Source: Variovorax boronicumulans
GTDB lineage: Bacteria > Pseudomonadota > Gammaproteobacteria > Burkholderiales > Burkholderiaceae_C
DNA length: 64,000 bases
Assembly: GCF_019352895.1 (NCBI RefSeq)
Contig: NZ_JAAAFX010000004.1
Location: 2,096,245-2,160,244, forward strand
Direction of reading: 5' to 3'
The notes beneath the pieces were generated by a model. The model was not told where the DNA came from and made no database searches. It was given only the letters and a program-made list of their open reading frames with translations. This document shows positions 1-9,305 of this stretch, one piece after another; positions within the stretch are counted from its first letter, which is position 1, and every line of letters begins with the position of its first letter. Both the position numbers and the translations under genes were made by a program.

Positions 1-2
1 GC

Positions 3-206
3 GAGGTGCTGCGCGTCATGGAAGACCTGGCACGCGACGGCATGACCATGATGGTGGTGACGCACGAGATGGCGTTCGCACGCCGGGTCGCCTCCGAGGT
101 GCTCTTCATGAACCAGGGCCGCATCTGGGAGCGCGGCACGCCCGAGCGGATGTTCGGCGCGCCGCAGACCCCCGAGTTCCAGCAGTTCGTCCAGTCGGTC
201 GTCTGA
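3..206 (+). CDS. Amino-acid ABC transporter ATP-binding protein, C-terminal part
   Basis: This is the last 67 codons of a gene that begins before the window. The residues MVVTHEMAFARRVA are the H-loop (switch His) region of a polar amino-acid ABC ATPase of the GlnQ/HisP type. The tail FMNQGRIWERGTPERMF continues as usual in that family. The protein would drive import of an amino acid or a derivative from the cytoplasmic face of the inner membrane. A solute-binding protein starts 45 bp downstream on the same strand, so the two very likely share a transporter. Substrate cannot be told from this fragment. Confidence 0.9.
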   Translation, partial: EVLRVMEDLARDGMTMMVVTHEMAFARRVASEVLFMNQGRIWERGTPERMFGAPQTPEFQQFVQSVV

Positions 207-250
207 CCGCCTTTCCTTCTTCCCTTTCGTTCACTTCCAGGAGTCTTCCC

Positions 251-1027
251 ATGTCTACACCTGCATCCCTGATCGCTGCCGCATTGTTGTGCGCCGCGCC
301 GCTGTTCGCGCACGCGGACAAGCTCGCCGACATCAAGTCCAAGGGCGTGATCCGCATCGCGACCACCATCGATGCGGCCCCCTGGGGCTTCACGGACGCC
401 GCCGGAAAACCGACCGGGCTGGACGTCGAACTGGCGGAGAACGTGGCGAAGACGATGGGCGTCAAGCTCGAACTGCAGCAGGTCACGGGTGCCAACCGCA
501 TTCCCTACCTGCTGTCGAACAAGGTCGACGTGGTGATCGCCGCGCTCGGCAGTTCGCCGGAACGCGCCAAGCAGGTCGCGTTCTCCAAGCCCTATGCAGC
601 GGTGTACCTCGGCGTCTACGGCGGCAAGGGCGTTGCCAAGGTCGCGAAGCCGGCTGATCTCGCCGGCCAGACCATCGCGGTGCCCAAGGGCTCCACGCCC
701 GACCTGTCGCTCTCCGAGATGGTGCCCGGCGCCAAGCTGATTCGTCTCGAAGACACGGCCTCCACCATCTCGGCCTTCCTGTCGGGCCAGGCGCCGTTGT
801 TCGCCGAGAACAACTTCATCGCCCAGAAGGTCGCCGACGAGAACCCGGCCAAGGGCATCGAGATGAAGTCGCTGCTTCGCATCAGCCCGGCGTACATGGC
901 CGTGCAGCCGAGCGAGACCGCACTGCTCGCCGAGATGAACAAGATCGTCGATGCCAAGACGGCCGACGGCAGCCTTGCCGCCCTGCGCCTGAAGTGGTTC
1001 AAGGACGAGCAAAAAGAAGTCAAGTAA
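251..1027 (+). CDS. Periplasmic amino-acid-type ABC transporter substrate-binding protein
   Basis: A 258-residue family-3 solute-binding protein. Residues 1-22 form a signal peptide ending AHA. The mature start KLADIKSKGVIRIATT and the following APWGFTDAAGKPTGLDVELA are typical of the PBP2 fold of polar amino-acid receptors. A Shine-Dalgarno-like CCAGGAG lies just before the ATG. It sits between the ATPase gene and a deacylase plus a dehydratase, so the ligand is probably an acylated or otherwise modified amino acid that those enzymes break down. The ligand itself is inference. No permease gene is visible; it may lie to the left of the window. Confidence 0.9.
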   Translation: MSTPASLIAAALLCAAPLFAHADKLADIKSKGVIRIATTIDAAPWGFTDAAGKPTGLDVELAENVAKTMGVKLELQQVTGANRIPYLLSNKVDVVIAALGSSPERAKQVAFSKPYAAVYLGVYGGKGVAKVAKPADLAGQTIAVPKGSTPDLSLSEMVPGAKLIRLEDTASTISAFLSGQAPLFAENNFIAQKVADENPAKGIEMKSLLRISPAYMAVQPSETALLAEMNKIVDAKTADGSLAALRLKWFKDEQKEVK

Positions 1028-1037
1028 GGAGCGGCCA

Positions 1038-2060
1038 GTGAGCGAGCGCGGAACCACCGTTTTCACGGACATCGACTGGGCACGGCCCGGCAAGCAGGTC
1101 GGCCACGCATGGCTGCCACATTCGGGGCACGCCGATGCCTGGGGCGCGGTCGCACTTCCGCTGGCCGTCATCAAGAACGGCGAAGGCCCGACGGTGCTCG
1201 TGACGGGCGCCATCCACGGCGACGAGTACGAGGGGCCGATCGTCATCAACGAGTTGATCCGTTCACTCGAAGCGTCTCGGGTCGAGGGCCGGCTGATCCT
1301 CATGCCGGCGGCCAATGCACCGGCGCTGCGTGCGGCCTCGCGCGTGAGCCCGCTGGACGGCAAGAACCTGGCGCGCGTGTTCCCTGGCGATCCGTACGGC
1401 ACGCCGACGGAGCAGATCGCCGCCTTCATCCACGACACCCTCTTTCCGCTGTGCGACGCCTATGTCGACCTGCATGCGGGCGGCAGCTCGCTGTTCATCG
1501 AGGAAAGCGCGCAGGTCGTGGTCACGCCGACGCTCGATGCGGCCGTGCGTGCGCGCGCCGAAGACATGGCGCGCTGGTTCGGCGCCAGGCTCACGGTCAT
1601 CACCGACAACATGGGCGATCCGCGCACCAGCTGCGGCGCGGCGGCACATCGGGGCCTGGCGGCGATCGCGGCCGAGATGGGAGAGAACGGCAGCGTGTCG
1701 CCGCATGGTGTGAAGCGCACGCGCGAATGCCTGGCGCGCGTGCTGGCGCGGCTGGGCGTCGTGCCGGGCGCACTGCCGGCCGAGCCACCGGCGAGCCGGC
1801 GCGTGCGCATCGTCCCGCGCGGCGGCAACCTGCTGTCGCCGGGCGACGGGTACTTCGAACCGTTGCACGGCCTGGGCGACACGGTCGCCGCGGGCGAAGT
1901 CGCGGGCTACCTTCATTCATTGACCGAACCCGCGCTGGTGCCGCGCGCGCTGCACTTCGCCGCCGGCGGCAGCATCTACTCGCAGCGCACCTTCGGCATC
2001 ACGCGCCAGGGCAACAGCCTGTGCGTGCTGGTCGAAGACGATGCGGAGGCCGCCGCATGA
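1038..2060 (+). CDS. AstE/AspA-family (M14-like) N-acyl amino acid deacylase
   Basis: A 340-residue zinc deacylase of the succinylglutamate desuccinylase/aspartoacylase family. The zinc ligands are seen as IHGDEYEGP (HxxE) near residue 60 and a later His in YVDLHAGGSS. The GTG start follows a clear AAGGAG. The closest functional theme I know for this subgroup is DoeB/EutE, which removes acetyl from N-acetyl-diaminobutyrate in ectoine breakdown. Neighbours with an amino-acid ABC importer and a threonine-dehydratase-like enzyme fit such a pathway. The other ectoine genes are not in the window, so the exact acyl substrate is open. The stop overlaps the next start. Confidence 0.85.
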   Translation: MSERGTTVFTDIDWARPGKQVGHAWLPHSGHADAWGAVALPLAVIKNGEGPTVLVTGAIHGDEYEGPIVINELIRSLEASRVEGRLILMPAANAPALRAASRVSPLDGKNLARVFPGDPYGTPTEQIAAFIHDTLFPLCDAYVDLHAGGSSLFIEESAQVVVTPTLDAAVRARAEDMARWFGARLTVITDNMGDPRTSCGAAAHRGLAAIAAEMGENGSVSPHGVKRTRECLARVLARLGVVPGALPAEPPASRRVRIVPRGGNLLSPGDGYFEPLHGLGDTVAAGEVAGYLHSLTEPALVPRALHFAAGGSIYSQRTFGITRQGNSLCVLVEDDAEAAA

Positions 2061-3016
2061 GCACCGACCTGTCGCCCATCGTCCTCGAGGACTACATCGC
2101 CGCCCACGCCCGCGTGAAGCCCTTCATCCGAAAGACGCCGCTGGTGCCGGCGCACCCCTGGGTGCCGGGCGGTGCGAGCCAGGTCCGGTTCAAGGCCGAA
2201 TGCCAGCAGGTCACCGGGTCCTTCAAGGCGCGGGGCGCCTTCAACCGCGTGCTCAACCTGCCCGAAGCGGTGCGCCACCAGGGCCTGGCGACCGCCTCGG
2301 GTGGCAACTTCGGCGCCGCCGTGGCCTACGTGGGCAAGACCCTGGGCCTGCCCGCGAACGTGTTCGTGATGAACACCAGCACGCCGATCACGCGCCAGCG
2401 CATCGAGAGCCACGGCGCCAGGCTCACGGTGCACGGTGATTTCTGGGACCAGAGCTGGGACGCCGCCGGCGCGAACGTCGCCGAGCATGGTGGTGCGTTG
2501 CTGCACCCCTACGCCGATCGCGACGTGGTGATCGGGCAGGGCACGACCGCACTCGAGATCATCGATGAATGGCCCGAGGTGGAGACACTGGTGGTGGCGA
2601 TCGGCGGGGGTGGCCTGCTGGCCGGCATCGCACAGGCCGCGAAGCTGCGCAAGCCGTCGATCCGCGTGATCGGCGTGGAAGCGGCCGGGTGCCCGACGCT
2701 GTTCACTTGCCGCGCCGAAGGCCGCATCGTCAAGCTCGAGAACGTCAAGACCATCGTCCCGATCCTGGCCGCACGGTCGACGGAGCCGCTCAACTTCGAA
2801 CTGATCGAGCGCTTCGTCGACGAGATCGTGCTGGTCGACGAGTCCGTGATCGAGGACGCGGCGCGCGATGCCTGGCGGCATGCCGGACTCGCGATCGAGC
2901 TCGGCGCCGCCACGGCCGTGGCGGCCGTGACCCAACGCTGCTTCGCGCGGCGCGACGACGAGAAGATCGCCGTCGTGCTGTGCGGCAGCGGCAGCGACGG
3001 CATGCCGCAGGGCTAG
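2057..3016 (+). CDS. PLP-dependent serine/threonine dehydratase-like protein
   Basis: A fold-type II PLP enzyme of 319 residues. The start ATG overlaps the stop of the deacylase gene (ATGA), which shows translational coupling. The Schiff-base lysine is in TGSFKARGAFN near residue 55. The glycine-rich phosphate loop IGGGGLLAGIA and the C-terminal CGSGSDG are both present. Family members eliminate water from Ser, Thr or hydroxylated amino acids, for example EutB in hydroxyectoine use. The protein lacks the C-terminal ACT regulatory domain of biosynthetic IlvA, so a catabolic role is likely. The true substrate is inferred only from context. Confidence 0.88.
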   Translation: MSTDLSPIVLEDYIAAHARVKPFIRKTPLVPAHPWVPGGASQVRFKAECQQVTGSFKARGAFNRVLNLPEAVRHQGLATASGGNFGAAVAYVGKTLGLPANVFVMNTSTPITRQRIESHGARLTVHGDFWDQSWDAAGANVAEHGGALLHPYADRDVVIGQGTTALEIIDEWPEVETLVVAIGGGGLLAGIAQAAKLRKPSIRVIGVEAAGCPTLFTCRAEGRIVKLENVKTIVPILAARSTEPLNFELIERFVDEIVLVDESVIEDAARDAWRHAGLAIELGAATAVAAVTQRCFARRDDEKIAVVLCGSGSDGMPQG

Positions 3017-3328
3017 CGCGAGCGTCAGGCTGGCGTGCTGCTGCCGAGCTGTGGATTCGGTGCAGCGCCGGGTTGTGCGTCGCACGAGGTCTGACCGTGG
3101 GATTCGGGGCGGGCCTTCGGACGACCTTGGCCAAGGCATGGAAGTCGCGAAGACAACGGGTACCGACCTCACGTGGTATGGGCCGCCAGCGTCCGCGAGC
3201 GGACCGAGATGCCTCGCGGTCAATCCATGGCAGCGTGACGCACAAAGCCGTTGCACGCCTTCTTGCGCCCGAACGCCATGCAAGCCCCGCTGGCCGCGAT
3301 AGAGTCGCGGGCTTTGAGTTTCTTGGCA
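3017..3328. other. 312-bp gap without a recognised gene
   Basis: The stretch between the dehydratase and the YdcF-like gene contains no reading frame with homology I recognise and no strong hairpin followed by a T tract. It presumably holds the promoter of the downstream gene. I see no operator-like inverted repeat. Confidence 0.5.
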
Positions 3329-4102
3329 ATGCATGACATGAAGCGGGCCATGGCCGGTATCCTGGGACTTCTGCTGGCACTGGATGGATTGATCTTGATG
3401 GCAGCCGGGTACCTCAATCTCGGCGTTGTCCTTCCCCTGGCGATCGGCGTCGGCCTTTGCGTGCTGTGCCTTCGATGGACGCAGATCCACGGTGGGCTGC
3501 GCCGGAGTCCGAGACGCGCAACCGTGTGGCGCTGGTTCTGGGCCGGTGTGTCTTTCTGGGTTGCAACCGTCGCCGTGTTCTGGTGCGTCCTGGGTTTCCG
3601 GGCCTCGGCAGGGCTTCCGGCGACTGCGCCCGCAGCGATCGTCGTGCTGGGATCGGGATCGCCCGGCGACACGGCTTCGCCAACGCTCGCCGCCCGACTG
3701 GATCTCGCCCTGCTCGACGCGGCGCGTCACCCGGACGCCTGGGTCCTGGTGAGCGGCGGCATCCGCTTCAGAACGTACAGCGAAGGCGAGGTGATGGCTG
3801 CCTACCTCCGGCAGCGCGGACTTTCGGCGCAGCGCATCCTCAAGGAAGAGCTCAGCACCAGCACGGAAGAGAACCTGGTCTTCAGCCGTCGCCAGCTTGT
3901 GGCGGCGGGCGTGCCCCTCGACGCACCCATCCATGTCGTGACGAGCGATTTCCACACCTTGCGTGCAGGGCTGATCGCCCGCCGCGTGGGGTACACGGCC
4001 GTCAGCACCCTCGGTGCCCAGACGCCCCTCTACCTGCGATACAACATCTGGCTGCGCGAGTACTTCGCGCTGATCAGCAGTTGGGCGCTGCAGGAGTACT
4101 AG
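3329..4102 (+). CDS. YdcF/SanA-like DUF218 membrane protein
   Basis: About 257 residues from the ATG used here. Three hydrophobic helices occupy roughly the first 95 residues. They are followed by a DUF218 domain: AIVVLGSG, then WVLVSGG, the acidic EGEVMAAYLRQRG, the TSTEENLVFSR helix and VVTSDFHTLRA. DUF218 proteins are linked to envelope and peptidoglycan or undecaprenyl-carrier metabolism (ElyC, SanA), but the reaction is unsettled. The start is uncertain: in-frame TTG 3251, ATG 3278 and ATG 3338 are alternatives and none has a strong ribosome site. It is alone on its strand and converges with the CAP lipoprotein gene. Confidence 0.8.
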   Translation: MHDMKRAMAGILGLLLALDGLILMAAGYLNLGVVLPLAIGVGLCVLCLRWTQIHGGLRRSPRRATVWRWFWAGVSFWVATVAVFWCVLGFRASAGLPATAPAAIVVLGSGSPGDTASPTLAARLDLALLDAARHPDAWVLVSGGIRFRTYSEGEVMAAYLRQRGLSAQRILKEELSTSTEENLVFSRRQLVAAGVPLDAPIHVVTSDFHTLRAGLIARRVGYTAVSTLGAQTPLYLRYNIWLREYFALISSWALQEY

Positions 4103-4243
4103 GCGAAGCTTTGGCGGATGCGCTGACGGCGTGCGGCAACCCGACGTCTTTGCTGACAGAGGGGGAGGCTGTGGAGACTGGCGCACGCACACAGCCCGCT
4201 CGGGACTCGGTGTCCGGTCTCTCTCCTCCAACCTGTCCGACGC

Positions 4244-5296
4244 TCAGCTCCGGGTCCTGAAGCTGAATGTCCGGTCGAAGGCCTGACCGTTCGCGGACCC
4301 CTTGAAGTGGACGGTATAGACCGTGGCGGGCTGAAGCGGGGAGAGCGGCACCATGAAGAACTCATGGCCCTGGATCGGGCCCACATCGGTACGCACGGGC
4401 ACCTGGACGCCGGCCGAGGTCCCCAGGCTGTAGCTGTCCACCTTCAGCAGCGCGCCGGCGTCGGCCCGCAGGTAGACCGGTGGCCCGACGAGCACGGCGG
4501 TGTCCGTGATGGCCGGGAAGGGGTTCGGGATTTCGGTGGCGGGGGCAAAGGCGTATTCGGCGTCCTGGATGGCCGCACAGGGATAGCTGGCGATATTGCC
4601 GGGGCCCAGCAGCTGCGTGCCTTCCTGCGCACCGAGGAGGGCGCCGAAACGGTACTGGACCGTCGTGAAGGCGTAGCCGCCCTGCATCGAACTGAAGTTC
4701 CGGGTGTTGTCGGCCAGCCCCACGCTGCGGGCGCCATTCATCGCATCGGAAAGGTGGGCCACCGTGTTGAGCAGGCCCCGAATCGCCAGCAAGCCGAATT
4801 GGGCGTCGCCCGGCTCCCCGCCGGGATCTGCCGAGACAAAGGTCCTGACCTTGGCCGACAGGATCTCGCTCACGTTCCCGCCATAGCCGGCGGCGACTGC
4901 GCGGTCCTGCGGAAGCGCTCCGGTGAAGAAGGGATTGCCGGGCGTCTCGACATGCCCGGCCGTCAGGTTCGTCGCGCTCGATTGTTCGAGCAGGTAGCTC
5001 ACATGGGCCAGGGACGCCGTGTCGAGCTTGGCGTTCTGATTCAGTGCCCCGAAGCCGCAGCCCATTCGGACATCCTGAAGGTAGTTGAAGGCGGCCTGTT
5101 CGCCCGAGCCCGCCGGGTAGGTCGGGGCGGCAGCGGTGGTCTGCAGCGTGCCGCCGACCGGTTGTGCCATGGGCGGCGCAGGGTCGTCGGGTGCTTGGGC
5201 CACAGGGGCCGACGCTCCGGAGTCGCCGCCACCACCACCGCAGGCGGCCAGCAGGCCGGCTGCGGCGCAGATCAGGGCTTTCGAGAGGGCTTTCAT
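4244..5296 (-). CDS. CAP/SCP-domain lipoprotein
   Basis: A 350-residue exported lipoprotein. The signal peptide ends in the lipobox LLAACG (Cys about residue 20). A Gly/Ser/Ala/Pro-rich linker follows. Residues about 65-230 look like a cysteine-rich secretory (CAP) domain: AFNYLQDVRMGCG, then LNQNAKLDTASLAHVSYLL with the expected His, and a second GHVETPGNPFF. The C-terminal 80 residues resemble a small beta-sandwich ending VYTVHFKGSANGQAFDRTFSF. CAP proteins in bacteria are extracytoplasmic and mostly of unknown role. No partner gene is next to it. Confidence 0.75.
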   Translation of the reverse strand: MKALSKALICAAAGLLAACGGGGGDSGASAPVAQAPDDPAPPMAQPVGGTLQTTAAAPTYPAGSGEQAAFNYLQDVRMGCGFGALNQNAKLDTASLAHVSYLLEQSSATNLTAGHVETPGNPFFTGALPQDRAVAAGYGGNVSEILSAKVRTFVSADPGGEPGDAQFGLLAIRGLLNTVAHLSDAMNGARSVGLADNTRNFSSMQGGYAFTTVQYRFGALLGAQEGTQLLGPGNIASYPCAAIQDAEYAFAPATEIPNPFPAITDTAVLVGPPVYLRADAGALLKVDSYSLGTSAGVQVPVRTDVGPIQGHEFFMVPLSPLQPATVYTVHFKGSANGQAFDRTFSFRTRS

Positions 5297-5489
5297 GTCG
5301 TACTCCGGGTGAGGGCGCGTCCTTGAGATCCCCAGCGGTCTCCTGTTAGAACTAAAGATAGCGCTCCGACATTTCCGGCCCTGTCAGCCGACAGCGAAGC
5401 CGACGCCTCCTGATGTCTCACAAGGCCGGCTCGATTCACGATCTGCCGATCGAACGGTGCCGCATGCCGGACCATGATGCGCCGGGCCG

Positions 5490-5894
5490 TTGCGTCCGGG
5501 AAGCGGTCTATGCCGAATGGCCGGCGTCGTCTACAGGGTGCTCGGGAAAAGGACGACGACGCCGGCGTGGCGCCCAGCGAACGCCGGCGGCAAGATCGAC
5601 GTCAAGGTCTATGCGGGCGCGACCCACGGCTTCGACGGCGACCCGGCCCCGACGCGCAGGTTCCGCATCGCCACCGTGGAGAACGGCATCGACGGCGAGG
5701 TCTTCGCCGAGCCCGATGGCCGCTTCGCCTAAGGCGGCAGGCACTTCACCGAAGCCTGCGACCTGGCGCTGCTGGGCGAGATGAGCAGCGGCTGCATGAA
5801 GAAGGGCGCTTCGTTCTGGACCCACGTCGCGCGCAAGGAGGAGGCCACGCGCGACGTGCTGGCCTTCCTCGATGCGCAGTTCACGCGCAACTGA
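5490..5894 (+). pseudogene. Remnant of a dienelactone-hydrolase-like alpha/beta hydrolase
   Basis: The translated frame gives IDVKVYAGATHGFDGDPAP, the catalytic-His region of dienelactone hydrolase-type proteins. It is interrupted by an in-frame TAA at 5730-5732. The same frame then continues without a break through an Ala/Glu-rich tail ending LAFLDAQFTRN and TGA at 5892-5894. There is no N-terminal nucleophile elbow or beta-sheet upstream, so the gene has lost its 5' part and also carries a nonsense codon. I call it a decayed gene; a sequencing error would explain the stop but not the missing N-terminus. Confidence 0.6.
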
Positions 5895-5900
5895 CGCCGG

Positions 5901-7541
5901 TCATTTCTTCTTCTTCCCGCCGGATGCCGGCCTGGCCTTGGCCTTGCCCGCACCGCCCGCCTTCTCCTGCTCGAACAGCGCGAAGAATTCCGAGGCCATG
6001 CGCCGCAGCGCGCGCCCGATGTTGGCGTAGTCGTACTCGTTGAGGTTGGCCAGCGACACCCGCCCCGATGCGTGCGTGCCGCCGAAGCCGCGCCCGGGCA
6101 GCAGCACGATGCTGGTTTCCTGCGCGATGCGGAACAGCGCCTCGTTGGGCTGGAGCCGCGTCAGGATCCATTCGCCGAAACGCGCGCCGTGCATCTGCGT
6201 CGCGATATCCTGCATGTCGAGCAGGTGGTAGTAGCTGACCGAGTTGGGGTCCACCGGCAGCGGCAGGCCCAGCTCGCGGTACAGCGCCTCCTTGCGGCGC
6301 AGCACGATGCGCTTCATCGCCTTCTTGTACGACTGGGGTTCGTCCATCAGGCAGAACAGCGAGAACATCACCATCTGCGCCTGCACCGGCGTCGAGAGGC
6401 CGGCCGTGTGGTTGAGCGCCACGGTGCGGCTGTCGGCCACCAGCCGGTCGATGAACTTCAGCTTGCGCGGCGCGGTGGTGATGCTGCCGTAGCGTTCGTC
6501 GAGTTCCTTGCGCGTGGCCTCGGGCAGCGCGGCGATCTGGCGGTCGATGATGTTGTCTTCGTGGGTCGCCACCACGCCCATGCGCCAGCCGGTCGCGCCG
6601 AAGTATTTCGAGTACGAATAGACCAGGATGGTGTTGCGCGGACAGATCGCGAACAGCGACTTGAAGTCGTCGGCGAAGGTGCCGTACACGTCGTCGGTGA
6701 GGATGATCAGGTCGGGCCGCTTCTTCACGATGTCGGCGATGCCTTCGAGCACCTCGTCGCTGAGCTTCACCGAGGGCGGGTTGCTCGGGTTGCACAGGAA
6801 GAAGGCCTTGACCTTGGGGTCGAGCAGCTTCTGCAGCTCCTTCTTCGTGAACTGCCAGCCGTTCTCCGGTGTGGCCTCGATCGACAGCTCCACCAGCTGG
6901 TAGTCGTTGAGGCGCGGGATCTCGATGTAGGGCGTGAAGATCGGCATGCCCAGCGCGATGGTGTCGCCGGCCTCCAGCAGGTGGTTCTCGCGCAGGCTGT
7001 TGAACAGGTAGGTCATGGCGGCCGTGCCGCCCTCGACCGCGTACATGTCGAAATGGCCGACGAAGGGGTGCGTGCCGATCATCTCCTGGTGGATGTACTG
7101 GCCCACGATGGTCTCGCTCAGCCGCAGCATGCGGTCGGGCACGGGGTAGTTGCAGCCCAGGATGGCTTCGCACATCTCGTAGATGAAGTCGCCCGCCGAC
7201 AGGCCCAGCTGGTCGCGCACATAGGACACGGCGGCCTCGATGAAGCGCACGCCGGGCTGGCCCTCGTGCGCCTTGGTGAAGATCTCGAAGCGCGCCTCGA
7301 TGCCCTCGCGCTGCGGGAAGCCGCCCACGCCGTCCATGTAGACGAAGGAACGCTCGCTCTCCGTCATGGCGAACAGCCCGAACTGGAAGAAGCCGTGGCG
7401 CGGCGTGGTCGCGAGGAAGTTGGGGTTGCCGCGCCCCGCGTTCAGCATCAGCCGGTCGCTCTGCCGCGCCACCTGGATCAGTGCGTCCTTGAGTTCGAAG
7501 GGGCTCAGGCCGCCGAGTTTCTGCACGTCGCCGAAATCCAT
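5901..7541 (-). CDS. asdA: Bifunctional aspartate aminotransferase / L-aspartate 4-decarboxylase
   Basis: A 546-residue fold-type I PLP enzyme whose length fits AsdA (about 530-545). The PLP lysine is in VYSYSKYFGATGWRMGVV, and LILTDDVYGTF and FLCNPSNPPSV are the expected cofactor-binding strands. AsdA converts aspartate to alanine and CO2 using a proton, with side transaminase activity, in the cytoplasm. It follows two aspartate:alanine exchanger genes by 44 bp in the same direction. That is the known arrangement for a proton-motive decarboxylation cycle: aspartate in, alanine out. The Lys-rich extreme C-terminus is unusual but harmless. A second ATG is not needed because MDFGDVQKLGG matches the family start. 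Confidence 0.93.
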   Translation of the reverse strand: MDFGDVQKLGGLSPFELKDALIQVARQSDRLMLNAGRGNPNFLATTPRHGFFQFGLFAMTESERSFVYMDGVGGFPQREGIEARFEIFTKAHEGQPGVRFIEAAVSYVRDQLGLSAGDFIYEMCEAILGCNYPVPDRMLRLSETIVGQYIHQEMIGTHPFVGHFDMYAVEGGTAAMTYLFNSLRENHLLEAGDTIALGMPIFTPYIEIPRLNDYQLVELSIEATPENGWQFTKKELQKLLDPKVKAFFLCNPSNPPSVKLSDEVLEGIADIVKKRPDLIILTDDVYGTFADDFKSLFAICPRNTILVYSYSKYFGATGWRMGVVATHEDNIIDRQIAALPEATRKELDERYGSITTAPRKLKFIDRLVADSRTVALNHTAGLSTPVQAQMVMFSLFCLMDEPQSYKKAMKRIVLRRKEALYRELGLPLPVDPNSVSYYHLLDMQDIATQMHGARFGEWILTRLQPNEALFRIAQETSIVLLPGRGFGGTHASGRVSLANLNEYDYANIGRALRRMASEFFALFEQEKAGGAGKAKARPASGGKKKK

Positions 7542-7585
7542 GGAAATACTCCTGGGTAGAAAAACAGAAAGAGAAGGGAAGCGGC

Positions 7586-9274
7586 TCAGACCAGCGCCAC
7601 GATCAGCGGGCCGAGCAGCGTGAGGAACACGTTCGCCAGCGCGTAGGTGATGGCGAAGGGCACGGTGGGCATGGTGTTCTCGGCCTTGTCCAGCACCTCG
7701 CCGAAGGCCGGATTGGCGCTGCGCGAGCCGCTGAGCGCACCCGCGAAGATGGCCGTGTTGGTGTAGCGCAGCACGTAGCGGCCGAAGAGCATGGTCAGCA
7801 GCATCGGCACGATGGTCACGACCACGCCCACGCCGAAGATCGTCAGGCCCAGCTGCCGAACCGTCTCGACAGCTTGCAGGCCCGACTGCAGGCCCACCAC
7901 CACCACGAAGCCCGCCAGCCCCAGGTCCTTGAGCAGCTGCACCGCGCCCGGCGGCAGCGCGCCGAAGCTCTGCTTCTTCGCCCGGTACCAGCCGAACAGC
8001 AGGCCGGCCAGCAGCGCGCCGCCGCCCGAACCCAGCGTGAGCGGGATGCTGCCGAGCTTCACGCTCAGCAGGCCGACCAGCAGGCCCACCACCAGGCCGG
8101 CACCGAGGTAGACGAAGTCGGTCTTGGCGCTCGGCACGATGGTGTCGCCGATGGTCGCGGCCACGCGCTTCACGTCCTGTTCGGCGCCGTAGATCGAGAC
8201 CATGTCGCCCAGGTGCACCACCGTGTCGGGCTGCATCGCCAGCACCGTGCCCATGCGGCTGAGCTGCACCACGAAGATGCCGTGGCGCACGCCGCCGGCC
8301 GTGGCCTCGCGGATCTGGGCCACGGTCTTCTTGTCGAAGGTCTTGTTGGTCAGCACGACCTCGCGCTTGAGCATCGTGAGTTCCATGCCCTCGACCGCAT
8401 AGACCTCGCGCCCGAGCAGCGGCGCGCTGGCCACCACCGCGTCGCGCCGGCCCACGGCCAGCACCGTGTCGCCCTGGTGCAGCATCAGCGCGGGGCTGGG
8501 CTCGATGAGCTTGCCCGCGCGCTTGACGCGCTCGATGGTGATGGTGGTGGCCGGATTGGCGTTCTCGATGTCGGCGATGCTGCGCCGGGGCTCGTCCACC
8601 AGCTCGTAGATCCGGCCCACCAGCGAGGGCGCGGCGTCTTCCTGGTCGGGACCGAGCACCTTCACGCCGGCCTGCATGGCGGTCTCGGCCGCGATGGCGT
8701 CGTCGCGAATGCTGCGGCCCATGAGCTTGGGCAGGATGTTCACGCACACCAGGATCGCGCCGAAGGAGCCGAACACGTAGGTCACGGCGTAGCCCACCGC
8801 CACGTTGCCCTGCAGCCGCGCGGTCTCGGCGGCGTCCAGGCCCAGCTTGGCGATGGCGTCGCCGGCGGTGCCGATGATGGCCGACTGCGTGAGCCCGCCC
8901 GCCGCCACACCCGCGGCCAGCCCCTTGTCGAGCCCGAACAGCCGCGCCATCACCACCACGGTGAGCAGGCCGGTGAGAGCCATCACCGCGGCCAGCACGA
9001 TCTCCTTGATCGACTGCCGACCCAGCGAACTGAAGAACTGCGGGCCGCTCTCGAAGCCCACGGCATAGATGAACAGCGCGAACAGCACGGCCTTGACGCC
9101 GCTGTCGATCTGCACGCCCACCTGGCTCACCAGCACGGCCACCAGCAGCGAGCCGGCCACGCCGCCGAGCTGGAACTTGCCGAACTTGATCTTGCCGATC
9201 GCGTAGCCCACCGCGAGCGACAGGAAGAGCGCCATCTCGGGTGATTTCTTGAAGAGCTCGTGCAGCCATTCCAT
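7586..9274 (-). CDS. aspT: Aspartate:alanine exchanger family transporter (first copy)
   Basis: A 562-residue AAEX-family carrier with two hydrophobic halves, each starting with a conserved glycine-rich repeat (FLSLAVGYAIGKIKFGKFQLGG and TDFVYLGAGLVVGLLVGLL). They are separated by a cytoplasmic section holding two TrkA-C/RCK-like segments (about residues 210-375). Such proteins exchange aspartate for alanine across the inner membrane and so generate membrane potential when coupled to AsdA. A good AAGGAA ribosome site lies 8 bases before the ATG. It stands between a paralogue and asdA in one transcription unit. Confidence 0.92.
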   Translation of the reverse strand: MEWLHELFKKSPEMALFLSLAVGYAIGKIKFGKFQLGGVAGSLLVAVLVSQVGVQIDSGVKAVLFALFIYAVGFESGPQFFSSLGRQSIKEIVLAAVMALTGLLTVVVMARLFGLDKGLAAGVAAGGLTQSAIIGTAGDAIAKLGLDAAETARLQGNVAVGYAVTYVFGSFGAILVCVNILPKLMGRSIRDDAIAAETAMQAGVKVLGPDQEDAAPSLVGRIYELVDEPRRSIADIENANPATTITIERVKRAGKLIEPSPALMLHQGDTVLAVGRRDAVVASAPLLGREVYAVEGMELTMLKREVVLTNKTFDKKTVAQIREATAGGVRHGIFVVQLSRMGTVLAMQPDTVVHLGDMVSIYGAEQDVKRVAATIGDTIVPSAKTDFVYLGAGLVVGLLVGLLSVKLGSIPLTLGSGGGALLAGLLFGWYRAKKQSFGALPPGAVQLLKDLGLAGFVVVVGLQSGLQAVETVRQLGLTIFGVGVVVTIVPMLLTMLFGRYVLRYTNTAIFAGALSGSRSANPAFGEVLDKAENTMPTVPFAITYALANVFLTLLGPLIVALV

Positions 9275-9305
9275 GGGTCGGTTCCTTGGGTTTGGAGAGG
9301 AAGAA

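Noticed and set aside
1976..4231. A 751-codon open frame on the minus strand opposite the deacylase, dehydratase and YdcF-like genes
   Set aside because: It is Arg/His/Gln-rich without any domain and lies opposite well-supported genes. It is a product of high GC.
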